Positions 42,057-50,257 of a stretch of DNA of 64,000 nt are shown one piece after another. The translations under genes and the position numbers were made by a program. The notes below the pieces were generated by a model that was given only the letters and a program-made list of their open reading frames with translations, made no database searches and had not been told where the DNA came from. The stretch comes from Dethiosulfatarculus sandiegensis (lineage in GTDB: Bacteria > Desulfobacterota > Desulfarculia > Desulfarculales > Desulfarculaceae): assembly GCF_000931935.2 (NCBI RefSeq), contig NZ_AZAC01000014.1:248001-312000 (forward strand), written 5' to 3'. Each line of letters begins with the position of its first letter. Position 1 is the first letter of the stretch.

Positions 42057-42120
42057 ATTCCGGAAGCCCTTTATAGAAGACTTTCATCCGGGATATCTAC
42101 CTTTAAACCTGTCAAAACCA

Positions 42121-42165
42121 AACAGCATCTGACAAAGTCTTCCGGGACTTGGTCAGATGCTGTTT
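42121..42165. terminator. Long bidirectional hairpin
   Basis: AACAGCATCTGAC.AAGTC pairs almost perfectly with GACTT.GTCAGATGCTGTT around a short loop, a stem of about 19 bp with TTT on both sides. It lies between the convergent HD-GYP-like and TPR genes; the rest of that 266-bp gap holds nothing else I recognise. Confidence 0.8.
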
Positions 42166-42322
42166 GCCAAAAACAGTTAGCTTTAATTTTAGATAAAAAA
42201 AAACGGTTTGTGGACGGTAAAATTGTGGCCAGAACCGCCCGCATTCCCTGATACGGCTTAATTCAAATCCGTAAGCACGTTTGTGGAGTGCCTGCAAAGG
42301 GATGCGGGCGGATGATTCATGG

Positions 42323-42637
42323 TTAATGGACTGAGACTCGAGCCAGGTTTTTAGCTATGGTGTCATAAACCACATTATCATTGCCCAGCTTGCCTTGAAT
42401 CAGTTCAAGGGCGCGACGATAGTGCGAGGCTGCCTTGGAAGGGGCGTCCAGTCCTTCGGTCACCAACCCCAGGCTGTTAAGAATTTTGGCTTCAAAGCAG
42501 CTAATTTTCAGTTCACGGGCGCTGGTCAGGGCTTTATACAGCTTTTTTTCCGCCTCTCGTGCGTGGCCCTGGCTGAATTCTTCCATGGCCGTTTTGTGCA
42601 TGCGGCCGATTCCCTTTAATCTGCAATTACAAGGCAT
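42323..42637 (-). CDS. Small TPR-like protein
   Basis: 104 aa. Two or so tetratricopeptide-type helix pairs are visible (FSQGHAREAEKKLYKALTSA and GLDAPSKAASHYRRALELIQ), with the typical A-x2-Y/F-x2-AL spacing. No signal peptide. The N-terminus MPCNC carries two cysteines of unknown use. It lies 31 bp downstream of the flavodoxin gene on the same strand. Probably a protein-interaction adaptor. Confidence 0.6.
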   Translation of the reverse strand: MPCNCRLKGIGRMHKTAMEEFSQGHAREAEKKLYKALTSARELKISCFEAKILNSLGLVTEGLDAPSKAASHYRRALELIQGKLGNDNVVYDTIAKNLARVSVH

Positions 42638-42668
42638 GAATCTCTATCCTGCTGTATCAAATTCGGTT

Positions 42669-43121
42669 TCAGGCCGCTTTGGCCAGATCTGCCACTTTTT
42701 GGGCCCAGTCTTCTATCTCATCGCGCACATCGTCCGGGTCTCCGTCAATTTTGAGCGGGGACACATCAATCTTGGCTCCGCCTGCCTGGGCTTTTTCAGT
42801 GATGGCATCCACAGCTCCGCAGAAATGGGTGTAGGTGCTGTCTCCGCAGCCAAAAGTGGCGACAAGCTTGCCGTCAAAAGAGACTTTGTCCATACCCTCG
42901 TACAGGGGTTCAAAATCCTCCTGTAGTTCAATGTCATCGTCTCCCCAGGTGGAGCAACCAAAAACGAACAGGCCGAAATCTTTTTCCATAACCTCCAAAG
43001 AGGCGTCGACCGCGTTTAACAGGGTGGTCTCAACCTTGTTTTTATCCAGGACTTCCTGAACAACTTCTGCCGTATATTCTGTGTTGCCTGTGGTGGACCC
43101 GAAAAGAATCAATGCTTTCAT
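42669..43121 (-). CDS. Flavodoxin
   Basis: 150 aa, standard short-chain size. The FMN phosphate loop LFGSTTGNTEYTAE, the W-containing loop GCSTWGDDDIELQEDF and the second isoalloxazine loop FGCGDSTYTHFCGA match Desulfovibrio-type flavodoxins. It is a soluble low-potential one-electron carrier that can replace ferredoxin when iron is scarce. GAGGAG precedes the ATG. The iron-uptake island begins less than 1 kb away on the other strand. Confidence 0.95.
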   Translation of the reverse strand: MKALILFGSTTGNTEYTAEVVQEVLDKNKVETTLLNAVDASLEVMEKDFGLFVFGCSTWGDDDIELQEDFEPLYEGMDKVSFDGKLVATFGCGDSTYTHFCGAVDAITEKAQAGGAKIDVSPLKIDGDPDDVRDEIEDWAQKVADLAKAA

Positions 43122-43245
43122 GAATCACTCCTCTATGAATAGAGATTGGCGAAAAGGAGCCTTTAAAAAACTGAAGGACAGTATAACAAATTATTTATGT
43201 CGTGCCAACTAAAATTAGTATTACCTAAAAAATAGCTCGCAATAT

Positions 43246-43274
43246 AGCCCTTGCCTGGTTTAAGGGCAAGGGCT
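43246..43274 (-). terminator. Terminator after lipoprotein gene
   Basis: AGCCCTTGCC and GGCAAGGGCT arms with a 9-base loop, just past the lipoprotein gene and ahead of the flavodoxin gene. The following minus-strand bases are ATATTG, without a strong T-run. Confidence 0.6.
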
Positions 43275-43311
43275 GAAGAGTATTTCCAGGCCGATCAGGT
43301 CCGAGGGGGCT

Positions 43312-43638
43312 TTATCTGGGGCATTTATATGCCTTACCCAGGGCAACCGGGTTTCGGCCCCCTCTTTTCCCGACCCACACCACATGAGTTGCTCCCTTGG
43401 CGCCTGCCTGCTGCAGGCCTGATTGTTGGGCGCTTCTCAAGGCAATGGCGCTGGTCGCCGGGCTTCTGAGTTTGGACTTGCCGGAGATTTCCCCGACGTA
43501 TTGGCATGACCTCACCTGTTCTGTGGTTGCTTCCACGGCAGGCGGCTTTTCCATGCTTAAGAATGAAGATTTGTTTGCACATCCGGCAGCAAAAAGGCAG
43601 ACTCCCAGCACCAAGGCGCTGACAACTATTTTTTGCAT
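43312..43638 (-). CDS. Small DUF4156-like lipoprotein
   Basis: 108 aa. The signal peptide ends in the lipobox LFAAGC (Cys near 20). The mature part has two further cysteines (SCQYVGEISG and the final KCPR) and an ALRSAQQSGLQQAGAKGATHVVW segment, which resemble small DUF4156-type outer-membrane lipoproteins. The start at 43638 has AAGGAG; the longer frame upstream lacks a signal. It has its own promoter and terminator. Confidence 0.75.
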   Translation of the reverse strand: MQKIVVSALVLGVCLFAAGCANKSSFLSMEKPPAVEATTEQVRSCQYVGEISGKSKLRSPATSAIALRSAQQSGLQQAGAKGATHVVWVGKRGGRNPVALGKAYKCPR

Positions 43639-43711
43639 GTGTTTTCTCCTTTTTGTCCCTTCTATTTGTAAAGGTGCTGGGGCGTTAATAGGCTTATATC
43701 TACCTACATGA

Positions 43712-43739
43712 ATTGTAATAGCATAAATAAATTTGTCTA
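43712..43739 (-). promoter_or_regulatory. Sigma-70 promoter for lipoprotein gene
   Basis: On the minus strand TAGACA (five of six to TTGACA), a 16-base spacer and TACAAT (five of six) lie about 75 bp before the ATG. The rest of the 309-bp divergent gap to feoA holds a plus-strand TTGACA at 43752 with only a weak -10. I found no convincing Fur box. Confidence 0.5.
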
Positions 43740-43947
43740 TCCAAATATTGATTGACACCGCCCAATTTGTCTGTTAGTAGAGCCTAATAAATTTACAGTT
43801 TTCCAATTGGCCCTGCTCCCCTGTTGTGACCCCTTTCAGTTCACAAAACGAGCCATGACCCGGGAGATCAAAGGCTGTTTACTCTTTGACCCGGACATTA
43901 GCCTTTAAGGAGCTGATATCCGGTTGAGATTACCAACAAGGAGTGAA

Positions 43948-44169
43948 ATGATGACCTTAAACGATATTAACCCTGGCGAAGGATGCAGGGTTAAGGCTCT
44001 CAAAATAGGCGGCAATTTGGGCCAGAGGCTGATGGATCTGGGCTTTTTCCCTGGCGTACAGGTTGAAGTTGTCAGAAATGCTCCACTCTTGGACCCTGTA
44101 GAGGTTAAGATGGTCGGCTATCATGTGAGTATACGTCACTCCGAGGCTGCTTTCGTGGAGGTGGAGTGA
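43948..44169 (+). CDS. feoA: FeoA, ferrous iron transport accessory protein
   Basis: 73 aa SH3-like protein with the FeoA pattern (GEGCRVKALKIGGNLGQRLMDLGFFPG...VKMVGYHVSIRHSEA). It acts on the cytoplasmic side with FeoB in Fe2+ uptake. AAGGAG precedes the first of two adjacent ATGs. It is one base ahead of feoB, so the genes are coupled. Confidence 0.92.
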   Translation: MMTLNDINPGEGCRVKALKIGGNLGQRLMDLGFFPGVQVEVVRNAPLLDPVEVKMVGYHVSIRHSEAAFVEVE

Positions 44170-44170
44170 T

Positions 44171-46639
44171 ATGTCCCGTCGCTATCTGGTTGCCTTGGCC
44201 GGGCAACCCAACTCCGGAAAATCGACAGTATTCAACTTATTGACTGGGGCCCGCCAGTTTGTGGCCAATTATCCCGGTGTGACGGTGGAGAAGAAAACCG
44301 GGCTTTTCTCGCACCAGGACGTGGGCTATGAGCTGGTCGACCTGCCGGGTACCTACAGCCTTACCTCCTATTCTCTGGAGGAAAGGGTGGCCAGGGATTT
44401 CCTTTTACATGATCAGCCTCAGGCTGTGATAAACGTGGTCGATGCCTCCAATCTGAGGCGAAATCTTTACCTTACCTTTCAGCTGCTTGAGATGGGAACC
44501 AAGGTGGTGGTCGATCTCAACATGATTGACGTGGCTGAAAAGAGGGGCTTTGAAATTGATCTGGATGCCCTGGCCTCCCACCTGGGAACCAAAGTGGTGG
44601 TGACTGACGGCAAAAGAGGCAAGGGCGGGGAAGATCTCTGCCTGGCCCTGCGGGATTTGGTCCAGGATAAATCAGAACCTGATTTCAGGGTGGATTACGG
44701 GGCCCTGGAAGCCTATATCTCTCGGATTCAGGAGGGTATAGAAAAGGCGAGCGAACTTGCCGCCAAGTATAAACCGCGCTGGCTGGCGATAAAACTACTC
44801 GAGGGGGACAGCCAGGCATTGGACCTGGTCAATGAATACAGTTTGAGCGCCGACAGCCTGGTCGCCCTGGTGACTGAGTTGCGCAGGGAGTTCGAGGAAA
44901 AGGAAGGCGATCCGGCAGAACGCTATATTGCCTATCGCCGCCACAGCCTGGCCTCTCAGATCGTACAGGAGGTGCTGAAAAGTACAGGCAGCGAGGAGAA
45001 GACCTCAACCGATCGGGTCGATGCGGTGCTTTGCCATCGTTTTTTAGGGCCGGTCTGCATGGTTTTGGTTTTTTACACCCTTTATGAGCTGGCTGTGAAT
45101 CAAGGCGTCAAGCTGGCGGCCGAGGTTACGCCATACTTAAGTTCACTGCAGACCTTTTTGGAAACCTTTTTACCGGCCGAAGGGTTCATTGAAATCCCCC
45201 TTTTGACCTCGCTCGGCAGCTGGTTCATGACCAGTGTGAATGCCCTTTTGGTTTACATCCCCCAGTTTTTCATTCTCTTCGCCCTGGTGGCCGTGTTGGA
45301 GGATGTGGGCTACATGCCGCGTATGGCCTTTATCCTGGACCGGCTTTTCCGGCATTTCGGCCTGCACGGCAACTCAACCTTGCCGATGATCTTGGGCGGT
45401 ATATATGTGGGTGGCTGCGCCGTACCCGGGGTTATGGCCTGCAAGGCCATTCCGGACGACCGTTCCCGCATGGCAACCATTTTAACTGTGCCCTTGATGA
45501 ACTGCCTGGCCAAGACGGTGTTCTACCTTATGCTGGTGGAGGCGTTTTTCCCGCAGCATAAAACCGTGGCCATGCTATTTATCTCAAGCATCACCCTTTT
45601 ATTTGCCTTGCCCATTGCCAAGATTCTTTCACTCACCGTGTTGAAAGGGAGGGAGACCGCGCCTTTCATCATGGAAATGCCTCCCTATCACCTGCCGACC
45701 ATAAGGGGCGTTTTGACCAGGGCGGTGGAGCGTATCTGGGTTTACCTCAAGAAGGTGGTGACGATTGTGGCCGCCGTGGCTGTGGTTATCTGGGCTCTGC
45801 TTCAGTTCCCTGGGTTTTCGCCTGAAAAACAGGCAGAGTTCCAGGCCCAGGCGGATAAGGCCTTTGCCACCTTCCAGAGGCAGGTGAAAAAAGATTCTCT
45901 GCAAAAAGACTTGGGCTCCATGGACCAGGTGCTCGCCCTTTTGTCTTTCAGAGATGCATATCGGGCTGCCAAGGCAGGCGCCGGTGGAGATCGTCAGGCC
46001 AGCAAGGCCGTTGATCAGGAATTCAAGGACAATAGCCCGGTTTTCTTCAAAGTTTTGAAGGACCGCAGATCCAAGATTCATCGAGCCTTTAAAAAATTGC
46101 GCAAAACCCGGTCCCGGATTATGCGCGAGATGCAACAGGCGAGGGTCAACTCAAGCCTCTTGGGTAAGGCCGGTAAGGCGCTGGAGCCCTTGAGCCGGTT
46201 CGCCGGTTTTGATTGGCGAACAAATGTGGCCATGCTGAGTTCTTTTGCCGCCAGGGAGAGCGCCACGGCCACTATGAAGGTGCTCTACGGGATCGGACCG
46301 GACGGCAAGTATAAAGGCGAGATGGGTGATGGTGAGCAGACAATCACGGATCTCAACGCCTTGGCCCTGATGTTGTTCATGGCCCTGTTCCCCCCCTGCC
46401 TGGCAACCACCATCATGGTGAAGGTGGCCACGGGCAAGTACAAGTGGATGCTCTTTTCCTTTGCTTACCCGGCGTTTTTGGGAATGGTGGTGGCCGCCGG
46501 GGTTTACACCATCGGAAGCGCCCTGAATATGACAGGTGGCGAAGCCATGGCCTGGGTATATGCACTGGCCATTGGATTGGCCGTTACCATGGGCTTTGTC
46601 AAAGATAAGAAAAAACCAGAAGCTGCGTTAGGAGTATGA
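44171..46639 (+). CDS. feoB: FeoB, ferrous iron transporter
   Basis: 822 aa. The N-terminal G domain has G1 GQPNSGKST, G3 DLPGTYS and G4 NMID; a helical GDI domain and a polytopic membrane part with two gate motifs (GGCAVPGVMACK and the second-half FAARESATATM) follow. It is longer than typical FeoB because about 90 residues, mostly charged helix (about 555-660), are inserted before the penultimate membrane bundle. It imports Fe2+ across the inner membrane. Downstream genes encode exported metal-type proteins. Confidence 0.95.
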   Translation: MSRRYLVALAGQPNSGKSTVFNLLTGARQFVANYPGVTVEKKTGLFSHQDVGYELVDLPGTYSLTSYSLEERVARDFLLHDQPQAVINVVDASNLRRNLYLTFQLLEMGTKVVVDLNMIDVAEKRGFEIDLDALASHLGTKVVVTDGKRGKGGEDLCLALRDLVQDKSEPDFRVDYGALEAYISRIQEGIEKASELAAKYKPRWLAIKLLEGDSQALDLVNEYSLSADSLVALVTELRREFEEKEGDPAERYIAYRRHSLASQIVQEVLKSTGSEEKTSTDRVDAVLCHRFLGPVCMVLVFYTLYELAVNQGVKLAAEVTPYLSSLQTFLETFLPAEGFIEIPLLTSLGSWFMTSVNALLVYIPQFFILFALVAVLEDVGYMPRMAFILDRLFRHFGLHGNSTLPMILGGIYVGGCAVPGVMACKAIPDDRSRMATILTVPLMNCLAKTVFYLMLVEAFFPQHKTVAMLFISSITLLFALPIAKILSLTVLKGRETAPFIMEMPPYHLPTIRGVLTRAVERIWVYLKKVVTIVAAVAVVIWALLQFPGFSPEKQAEFQAQADKAFATFQRQVKKDSLQKDLGSMDQVLALLSFRDAYRAAKAGAGGDRQASKAVDQEFKDNSPVFFKVLKDRRSKIHRAFKKLRKTRSRIMREMQQARVNSSLLGKAGKALEPLSRFAGFDWRTNVAMLSSFAARESATATMKVLYGIGPDGKYKGEMGDGEQTITDLNALALMLFMALFPPCLATTIMVKVATGKYKWMLFSFAYPAFLGMVVAAGVYTIGSALNMTGGEAMAWVYALAIGLAVTMGFVKDKKKPEAALGV

Positions 46640-46641
46640 AA

Positions 46642-46962
46642 ATGAAAAAATTATTCTCATTGGTTGTTGTTTTTGTGTTGGGCCTGGCCCTAAGTCAGGT
46701 GGCTTTCGCCCATGCACCTTTACTTTCCTGCTGGGATAATGGTGACGGCACCATTACCTGCGAAGGTGGATTCTCTGACGGTGGTTCAGCTTCCGGCGTG
46801 CAGATGTTCGTCAAGGATCCTGCCGGCAAGGTGCTGTTAAAGGGAGCCATGAGTGGGGACAGCGAGTTCTCCTTTGATAAACCGAAGGGTGATTATGTGG
46901 TGGAGTTCAACGCCGGTGAGGGGCACACCATTCAGGTTCCCGGAAGCGAGATCGTGGAGTAG
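46642..46962 (+). CDS. Small exported protein with mature N-terminal His
   Basis: 106 aa from the ATG at 46642 (AGGAG seven bases upstream; an ATG two codons earlier overlaps the feoB stop). Signal peptide with predicted cleavage AFA/H gives mature HAPLLSCWDNGDGTITCEGG, then a small beta domain like the carboxypeptidase-regulatory type. Two cysteines near the start could form a disulphide or bind metal. Coupling to feoB and the N-terminal His suggest a periplasmic metal-binding partner in iron uptake. No named family recognised. Confidence 0.7.
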   Translation: MKKLFSLVVVFVLGLALSQVAFAHAPLLSCWDNGDGTITCEGGFSDGGSASGVQMFVKDPAGKVLLKGAMSGDSEFSFDKPKGDYVVEFNAGEGHTIQVPGSEIVE

Positions 46963-46983
46963 TTTAAGCAATACGTAGGATAT

Positions 46984-47010
46984 ACAGGCCGCTTTCTAAG
47001 CGGCCTGTTT
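46984..47010 (+). terminator. Terminator after feoAB operon
   Basis: ACAGGCCGCTT and AAGCGGCCTGT arms with a 3-base loop, followed by TT. It closes the feoA-feoB-small-protein transcript, or attenuates read-through into the next gene. Confidence 0.85.
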
Positions 47011-47074
47011 CAGGGGCTTTTTATTAATCAATCCAAATAATTTTTTTTAGTTTTTATCTGTTTAGGAGGGTGCA

Positions 47075-47884
47075 ATGAAAAAGTGGATTCTGGCCCAAGT
47101 GGCGGCTTTGGCCATTACCTTGACTGTGGGTGGTGCGGCATGGGCTCACTTCCAAATGGTCTATACTCCGGATAGCGCTCTGCCCAAGGGCGGAACTCTT
47201 GATTTCCGTGTGGTGTTCACCCATCCTTTCGAGGCCGGTCACACCATGGATATGTCAGGCATTGAGCAGCTTTTTGTGTTGCATAAAGGCAAGAAAAAAG
47301 ACCTTTTGAAAAAGGCCCAGCCCATTGAGTGGACCAGCCTGACCAATAAGGGCAAGGCCTATAAGTTCACCGATAAGCTGAGAGGCATGGGTGATTGGGT
47401 TTACTGCCTGGTGCCCGGCCCCTATTATGAGAAAAATGAGGATATCTATATCCAGCAGATCACCAAGGCGGTTGTGAACGTAAACGGCTCCCCCACTGAC
47501 TGGGATGCCGAGGTTGGCCTTGATGCCGAGATCGTGCCCCTTGACAAGCCCTATGGCCTTTGGGCCGGCAATGTGTTCCGGGGTGTGGTCAAGAGCGCCG
47601 GACGCCCGGTGCCCTTTGCCGAGATCGAAGTCGAGTTCATGAACCACAAACCGCTTATGGCCGAAAATGCCTTTGCCAAAAAGGCCGAGGTGGAAAATGT
47701 GCCGAACGATGCCTTTGTAACCATGATGATCAAGGCCGATGCCAATGGTCAGTTTGCCTTTGGCATTCCCAAGGCGGGCTGGTGGGGCTTCTGCGCCCTG
47801 GGCGTGGGTCCTGCCAAGGAATACAAGGGCAAGGAATTGTCCCAGGATGCAGTTATCTGGGTGCAGGCCTTTGATATGAAGTAA
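47075..47884 (+). CDS. DUF4198 (NikK-like) exported metal-binding protein
   Basis: 269 aa. Signal peptide with cleavage AWA/H gives mature HFQMVYTPDS. The rest fits DUF4198, a two-domain beta protein found in nickel and cobalt importers (NikK/CbiK), with FTHPFEAGHTMDM and a C-terminal WWGFCALG segment. It is probably periplasmic and metal-binding; here it sits between Feo and NicO genes, so iron, nickel or cobalt are all possible. AGGAGGG precedes the ATG, and a strong terminator follows. Confidence 0.8.
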   Translation: MKKWILAQVAALAITLTVGGAAWAHFQMVYTPDSALPKGGTLDFRVVFTHPFEAGHTMDMSGIEQLFVLHKGKKKDLLKKAQPIEWTSLTNKGKAYKFTDKLRGMGDWVYCLVPGPYYEKNEDIYIQQITKAVVNVNGSPTDWDAEVGLDAEIVPLDKPYGLWAGNVFRGVVKSAGRPVPFAEIEVEFMNHKPLMAENAFAKKAEVENVPNDAFVTMMIKADANGQFAFGIPKAGWWGFCALGVGPAKEYKGKELSQDAVIWVQAFDMK

Positions 47885-47913
47885 AGGGCTCTTGGTTTTA
47901 AAGAAAGCCCTGC

Positions 47914-47953
47914 GGGCAAAAGCACCCCCTTTATTTGGCGGGTGCTTTTGCCC
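47914..47953 (+). terminator. Strong terminator after DUF4198 gene
   Basis: GGGCAAAAGCACCC and GGGTGCTTTTGCCC arms form a perfect 14-bp stem with a 12-base loop. It ends the DUF4198 transcript in both directions if needed. Confidence 0.85.
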
Positions 47954-48006
47954 TCAAGTTAAGGACCCTTGACAAAACCTGTACATGGGGCTTAATAAAG
48001 AGCCCC

Positions 48007-48624
48007 ATGTACGTAAATCGAACCATAAAATCCTTTCTGTTGCTCTGGATTGCGACCTTGATAATAGTGGGGCCGGAATCCGCTCTGGCCCATCCTCATG
48101 TATTTGCAGACACCAGCCTTAATATAGTTTTTGACCAGAAAGGACTTTCCGGCATAGGGGTGAAATGGGTTTTTGACGAGTTTTTCAGCTCTATGATTCT
48201 GGAAGAGTTTGACAAGGACCATAACAACAGAATCAACCCGAATGAAAATAAGGGCTTGGAGCAAGGCGCTTTTCAGAATCTTAAGAAATATAATTACTTT
48301 AACTGGATAGCTATAGACGGCAGGAAATTCGTCATTAAGTGGGTCAAGGATTTCAGAGCGCAAGTCAAAAAGGGGCGTTTGGTGTATTATTTTTTTGTCC
48401 CCTGTCATCTAAAGGCTTCCCAAAACCGGAAGACAGTGGTTATAAGTCCCTCAGACCCCACTTATTATACGGCGCTTGAGTTTGCCGTTCTGAATCCCGT
48501 AACCATAAAAGGTGGAAATAACTTTTCGGTGAAGTATAAAATAGCCCCCAGTACTATACGGACCATATACTACGGCATGGTCCATCCCACCGAACTCACC
48601 TTATCTTTTAAGTTAAAAAAATGA
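48007..48624 (+). CDS. DUF1007 exported protein
   Basis: 205 aa from ATG 48007. Signal peptide with cleavage ALA/H gives mature HPHVFADTSLNIVFD, the conserved start of DUF1007 proteins. An EEFDKDHNNRINPNE stretch resembles an EF-hand calcium loop. DUF1007 genes typically precede NicO-type metal transporters, as here, where its stop overlaps the next start. Probably a periplasmic metal-binding component. Confidence 0.85.
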   Translation: MYVNRTIKSFLLLWIATLIIVGPESALAHPHVFADTSLNIVFDQKGLSGIGVKWVFDEFFSSMILEEFDKDHNNRINPNENKGLEQGAFQNLKKYNYFNWIAIDGRKFVIKWVKDFRAQVKKGRLVYYFFVPCHLKASQNRKTVVISPSDPTYYTALEFAVLNPVTIKGGNNFSVKYKIAPSTIRTIYYGMVHPTELTLSFKLKK

Positions 48625-49583
48625 TAAAGCTTTTCGGATTGGCTATAACTCTGGCGCTTTTGTTTTCCCTGCCTCTTTCCGTGACGGCCAATCCCTTTTT
48701 GAGCGGCTCCGGGCCTGACAAGGAAGCCACTCGCCCGAATGAGCAGATTGCCGGGCCTGAGCAAGCCCCGGCCAGGTCCATGGGCGCTGCTTTTGGATTC
48801 AGCCCATATTTGGCCAGGATCATCAAGTTGCAGGCAGCCTTGAATTCCCGTATTTCAGGATTGATATCTCAGGTAAGCTCTGAAAAGCAAACAGGTGCGC
48901 TTTTTCTGCTGTTGGCCCTGGCATTCGCATATGGTGTTTTGCACGCGGCCGGGCCGGGACACGGCAAGGCTGTGGCTGCCTCCTTTGTTTTGGCCAGGGG
49001 GGGAGGAATCGGCCAGGGATTGTTTTTGGGCAACCTGATAGCTTTCTTTCATGCCTTGTCCGGGGTTCTGTTGGTGCTTCTGGTGCGATTTGTCTTGGAT
49101 GCCGGATTTAGCGGGTCTATGGAACAGGCAACCTACTGGACTCAGGTGATCAGTTACAGTTTGATAACAGTTTTGGGTGCCTGGCTTTTGCTCACAGGCC
49201 TTTTTAAAAAAACAAATCACCCGCAAGCAACATCTGCCGCAGACAGTGTCTTCTCTAAAGGACATGAAAATAAAAATATTTTCACGCTTGCCCTGGTTAC
49301 AGGCATGGTCCCCTGTCCCGGTGTGATTCTGGTTTTATTGTTTTGCCTGGCTAAAGGCGCTGTTGGCCTGGGGCTTGCTCTGACAGTCTGTCTTGCCGGC
49401 GGTATGGCCCTTACCATTTCAGTGGTCACCCTCATGACCTTGGGGGGCAAGAAAGTCTTTTTCAGGTTTTTTCAAAAAAAACCTGACACGGCACTCAAGG
49501 CGGTTAATTTTATTGAGGTTTCAGGTGCTTTTTTGATCATGATCTTGGGGCTTTTCTTCTTATTGCCTTTTTTATTTGCCTGA
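48621..49583 (+). CDS. NicO/RcnA-family nickel-cobalt transporter
   Basis: 320 aa. Hydrophobic leader, then about six spans with the family motifs HAAGPGHGKAV (near residue 110) and the GMVPCPGVILVLL segment (near 230). The family moves Ni2+ or Co2+, as importer or exporter. It lacks the His-rich loop of E. coli RcnA. Coupled to the DUF1007 gene by an ATGA overlap; the pair is a known unit. Direction and ion cannot be told from sequence. Confidence 0.85.
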   Translation: MIKLFGLAITLALLFSLPLSVTANPFLSGSGPDKEATRPNEQIAGPEQAPARSMGAAFGFSPYLARIIKLQAALNSRISGLISQVSSEKQTGALFLLLALAFAYGVLHAAGPGHGKAVAASFVLARGGGIGQGLFLGNLIAFFHALSGVLLVLLVRFVLDAGFSGSMEQATYWTQVISYSLITVLGAWLLLTGLFKKTNHPQATSAADSVFSKGHENKNIFTLALVTGMVPCPGVILVLLFCLAKGAVGLGLALTVCLAGGMALTISVVTLMTLGGKKVFFRFFQKKPDTALKAVNFIEVSGAFLIMILGLFFLLPFLFA

Positions 49584-49671
49584 TAAATCTGTTTTTTCTG
49601 TCCTGGCAACTCCTTATTTTTTCTCTCTTTTTAAGAAATACGGCCAAAATTTGAAATCTGTCAGAAAGTGC

Positions 49672-49700
49672 TTGACATGTAATAAAGTTTGGCGTATCTA
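49672..49700 (+). promoter_or_regulatory. Sigma-70 promoter for the Cys-rich peptide gene
   Basis: TTGACA, a 17-base spacer and TATCTA lie about 135 bp before the ATG at 49834. The long 5' leader between is not recognised as a riboswitch. Confidence 0.6.
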
Positions 49701-49833
49701 ATCTGCTAAAGAAAACAAAATCATCTATTGCAGGGGTAATCGCCGTCGGTGCAGAACGGATTTATGAAAACTCCCTTGAGGGTTATTATCTTAGTAGGGT
49801 GTGCATAAGATCTTTACAAGGGAGATGAGATCC

Positions 49834-50007
49834 ATGGGAACTATTCTGGTTATCTTGATAGTTATTCTAGCTGCGGCTTATGTGGGCAGGAAGTTTATCA
49901 AGTCCGCCAAGGGCGGAGGCTGTGGTTGTGAGGATTGCACCTGCTCATGCGACCAAACTAACGGAAATTGCCTCCAAAAAGACATCGAAGACAAGCGCGA
50001 TCTTTAG
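49834..50007 (+). CDS. FeoB-associated Cys-rich membrane peptide
   Basis: 57 aa. One N-terminal membrane helix (MGTILVILIVILAAAYVG) is followed by a Cys-rich tail (GGGCGCEDCTCSC...NC). This matches the FeoB-associated Cys-rich family found near feoAB, thought to help iron uptake. It is separated from feoB here by four genes but lies in the same metal island. The start at 49834 has GGGAGATG upstream; the longer frame adds a non-membrane lead. Confidence 0.8.
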   Translation: MGTILVILIVILAAAYVGRKFIKSAKGGGCGCEDCTCSCDQTNGNCLQKDIEDKRDL

Positions 50008-50060
50008 TCTTTTAATGCAACAAAGTGTCGAAATCCCCATGGGGGTGGGGGTAGTAAAGT

Positions 50061-50257
50061 CATGCCGCTTTTGAAAGAAAGCGGCATGAAACATGTTTCA
50101 CTTTAAGAGGAAGAGGCGGCCGTCCCGGCCAAGGTAACTGACCGCCTCTTCAACCGAAGGCTTCTCCCTAATAAGGGAGAATTGGGTCCTTCTGCTCTCA
50201 AAAATAGCAGAGCCCAGGGCCCTTGGTCAAACATTCAGAAATAGTGAGGAGAAGGGA
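50061..50257 (+). promoter_or_regulatory. Hairpin-rich leader before the porin gene
   Basis: Holds a strong hairpin (CATGCCGCTTT/AAAGCGGCATG, 50061-50088) that may terminate the Cys-rich peptide gene, a perfect palindrome TGAAACATGTTTCA at 50087-50100, and a TTCTCCCT AATA AGGGAGAA hairpin at 50162-50181. The palindrome could be an operator for the porin gene. No known riboswitch recognised. Confidence 0.45.

Noticed and set aside
43639..43947. Fur box upstream of feoA
   Set aside because: AT-rich, but no convincing match to the 19-bp Fur consensus.
50087..50100. TGAAACATGTTTCA palindrome as a defined operator
   Set aside because: Perfect palindrome, but partly overlaps a terminator-like hairpin and has no second copy in the window; kept only as part of the leader.
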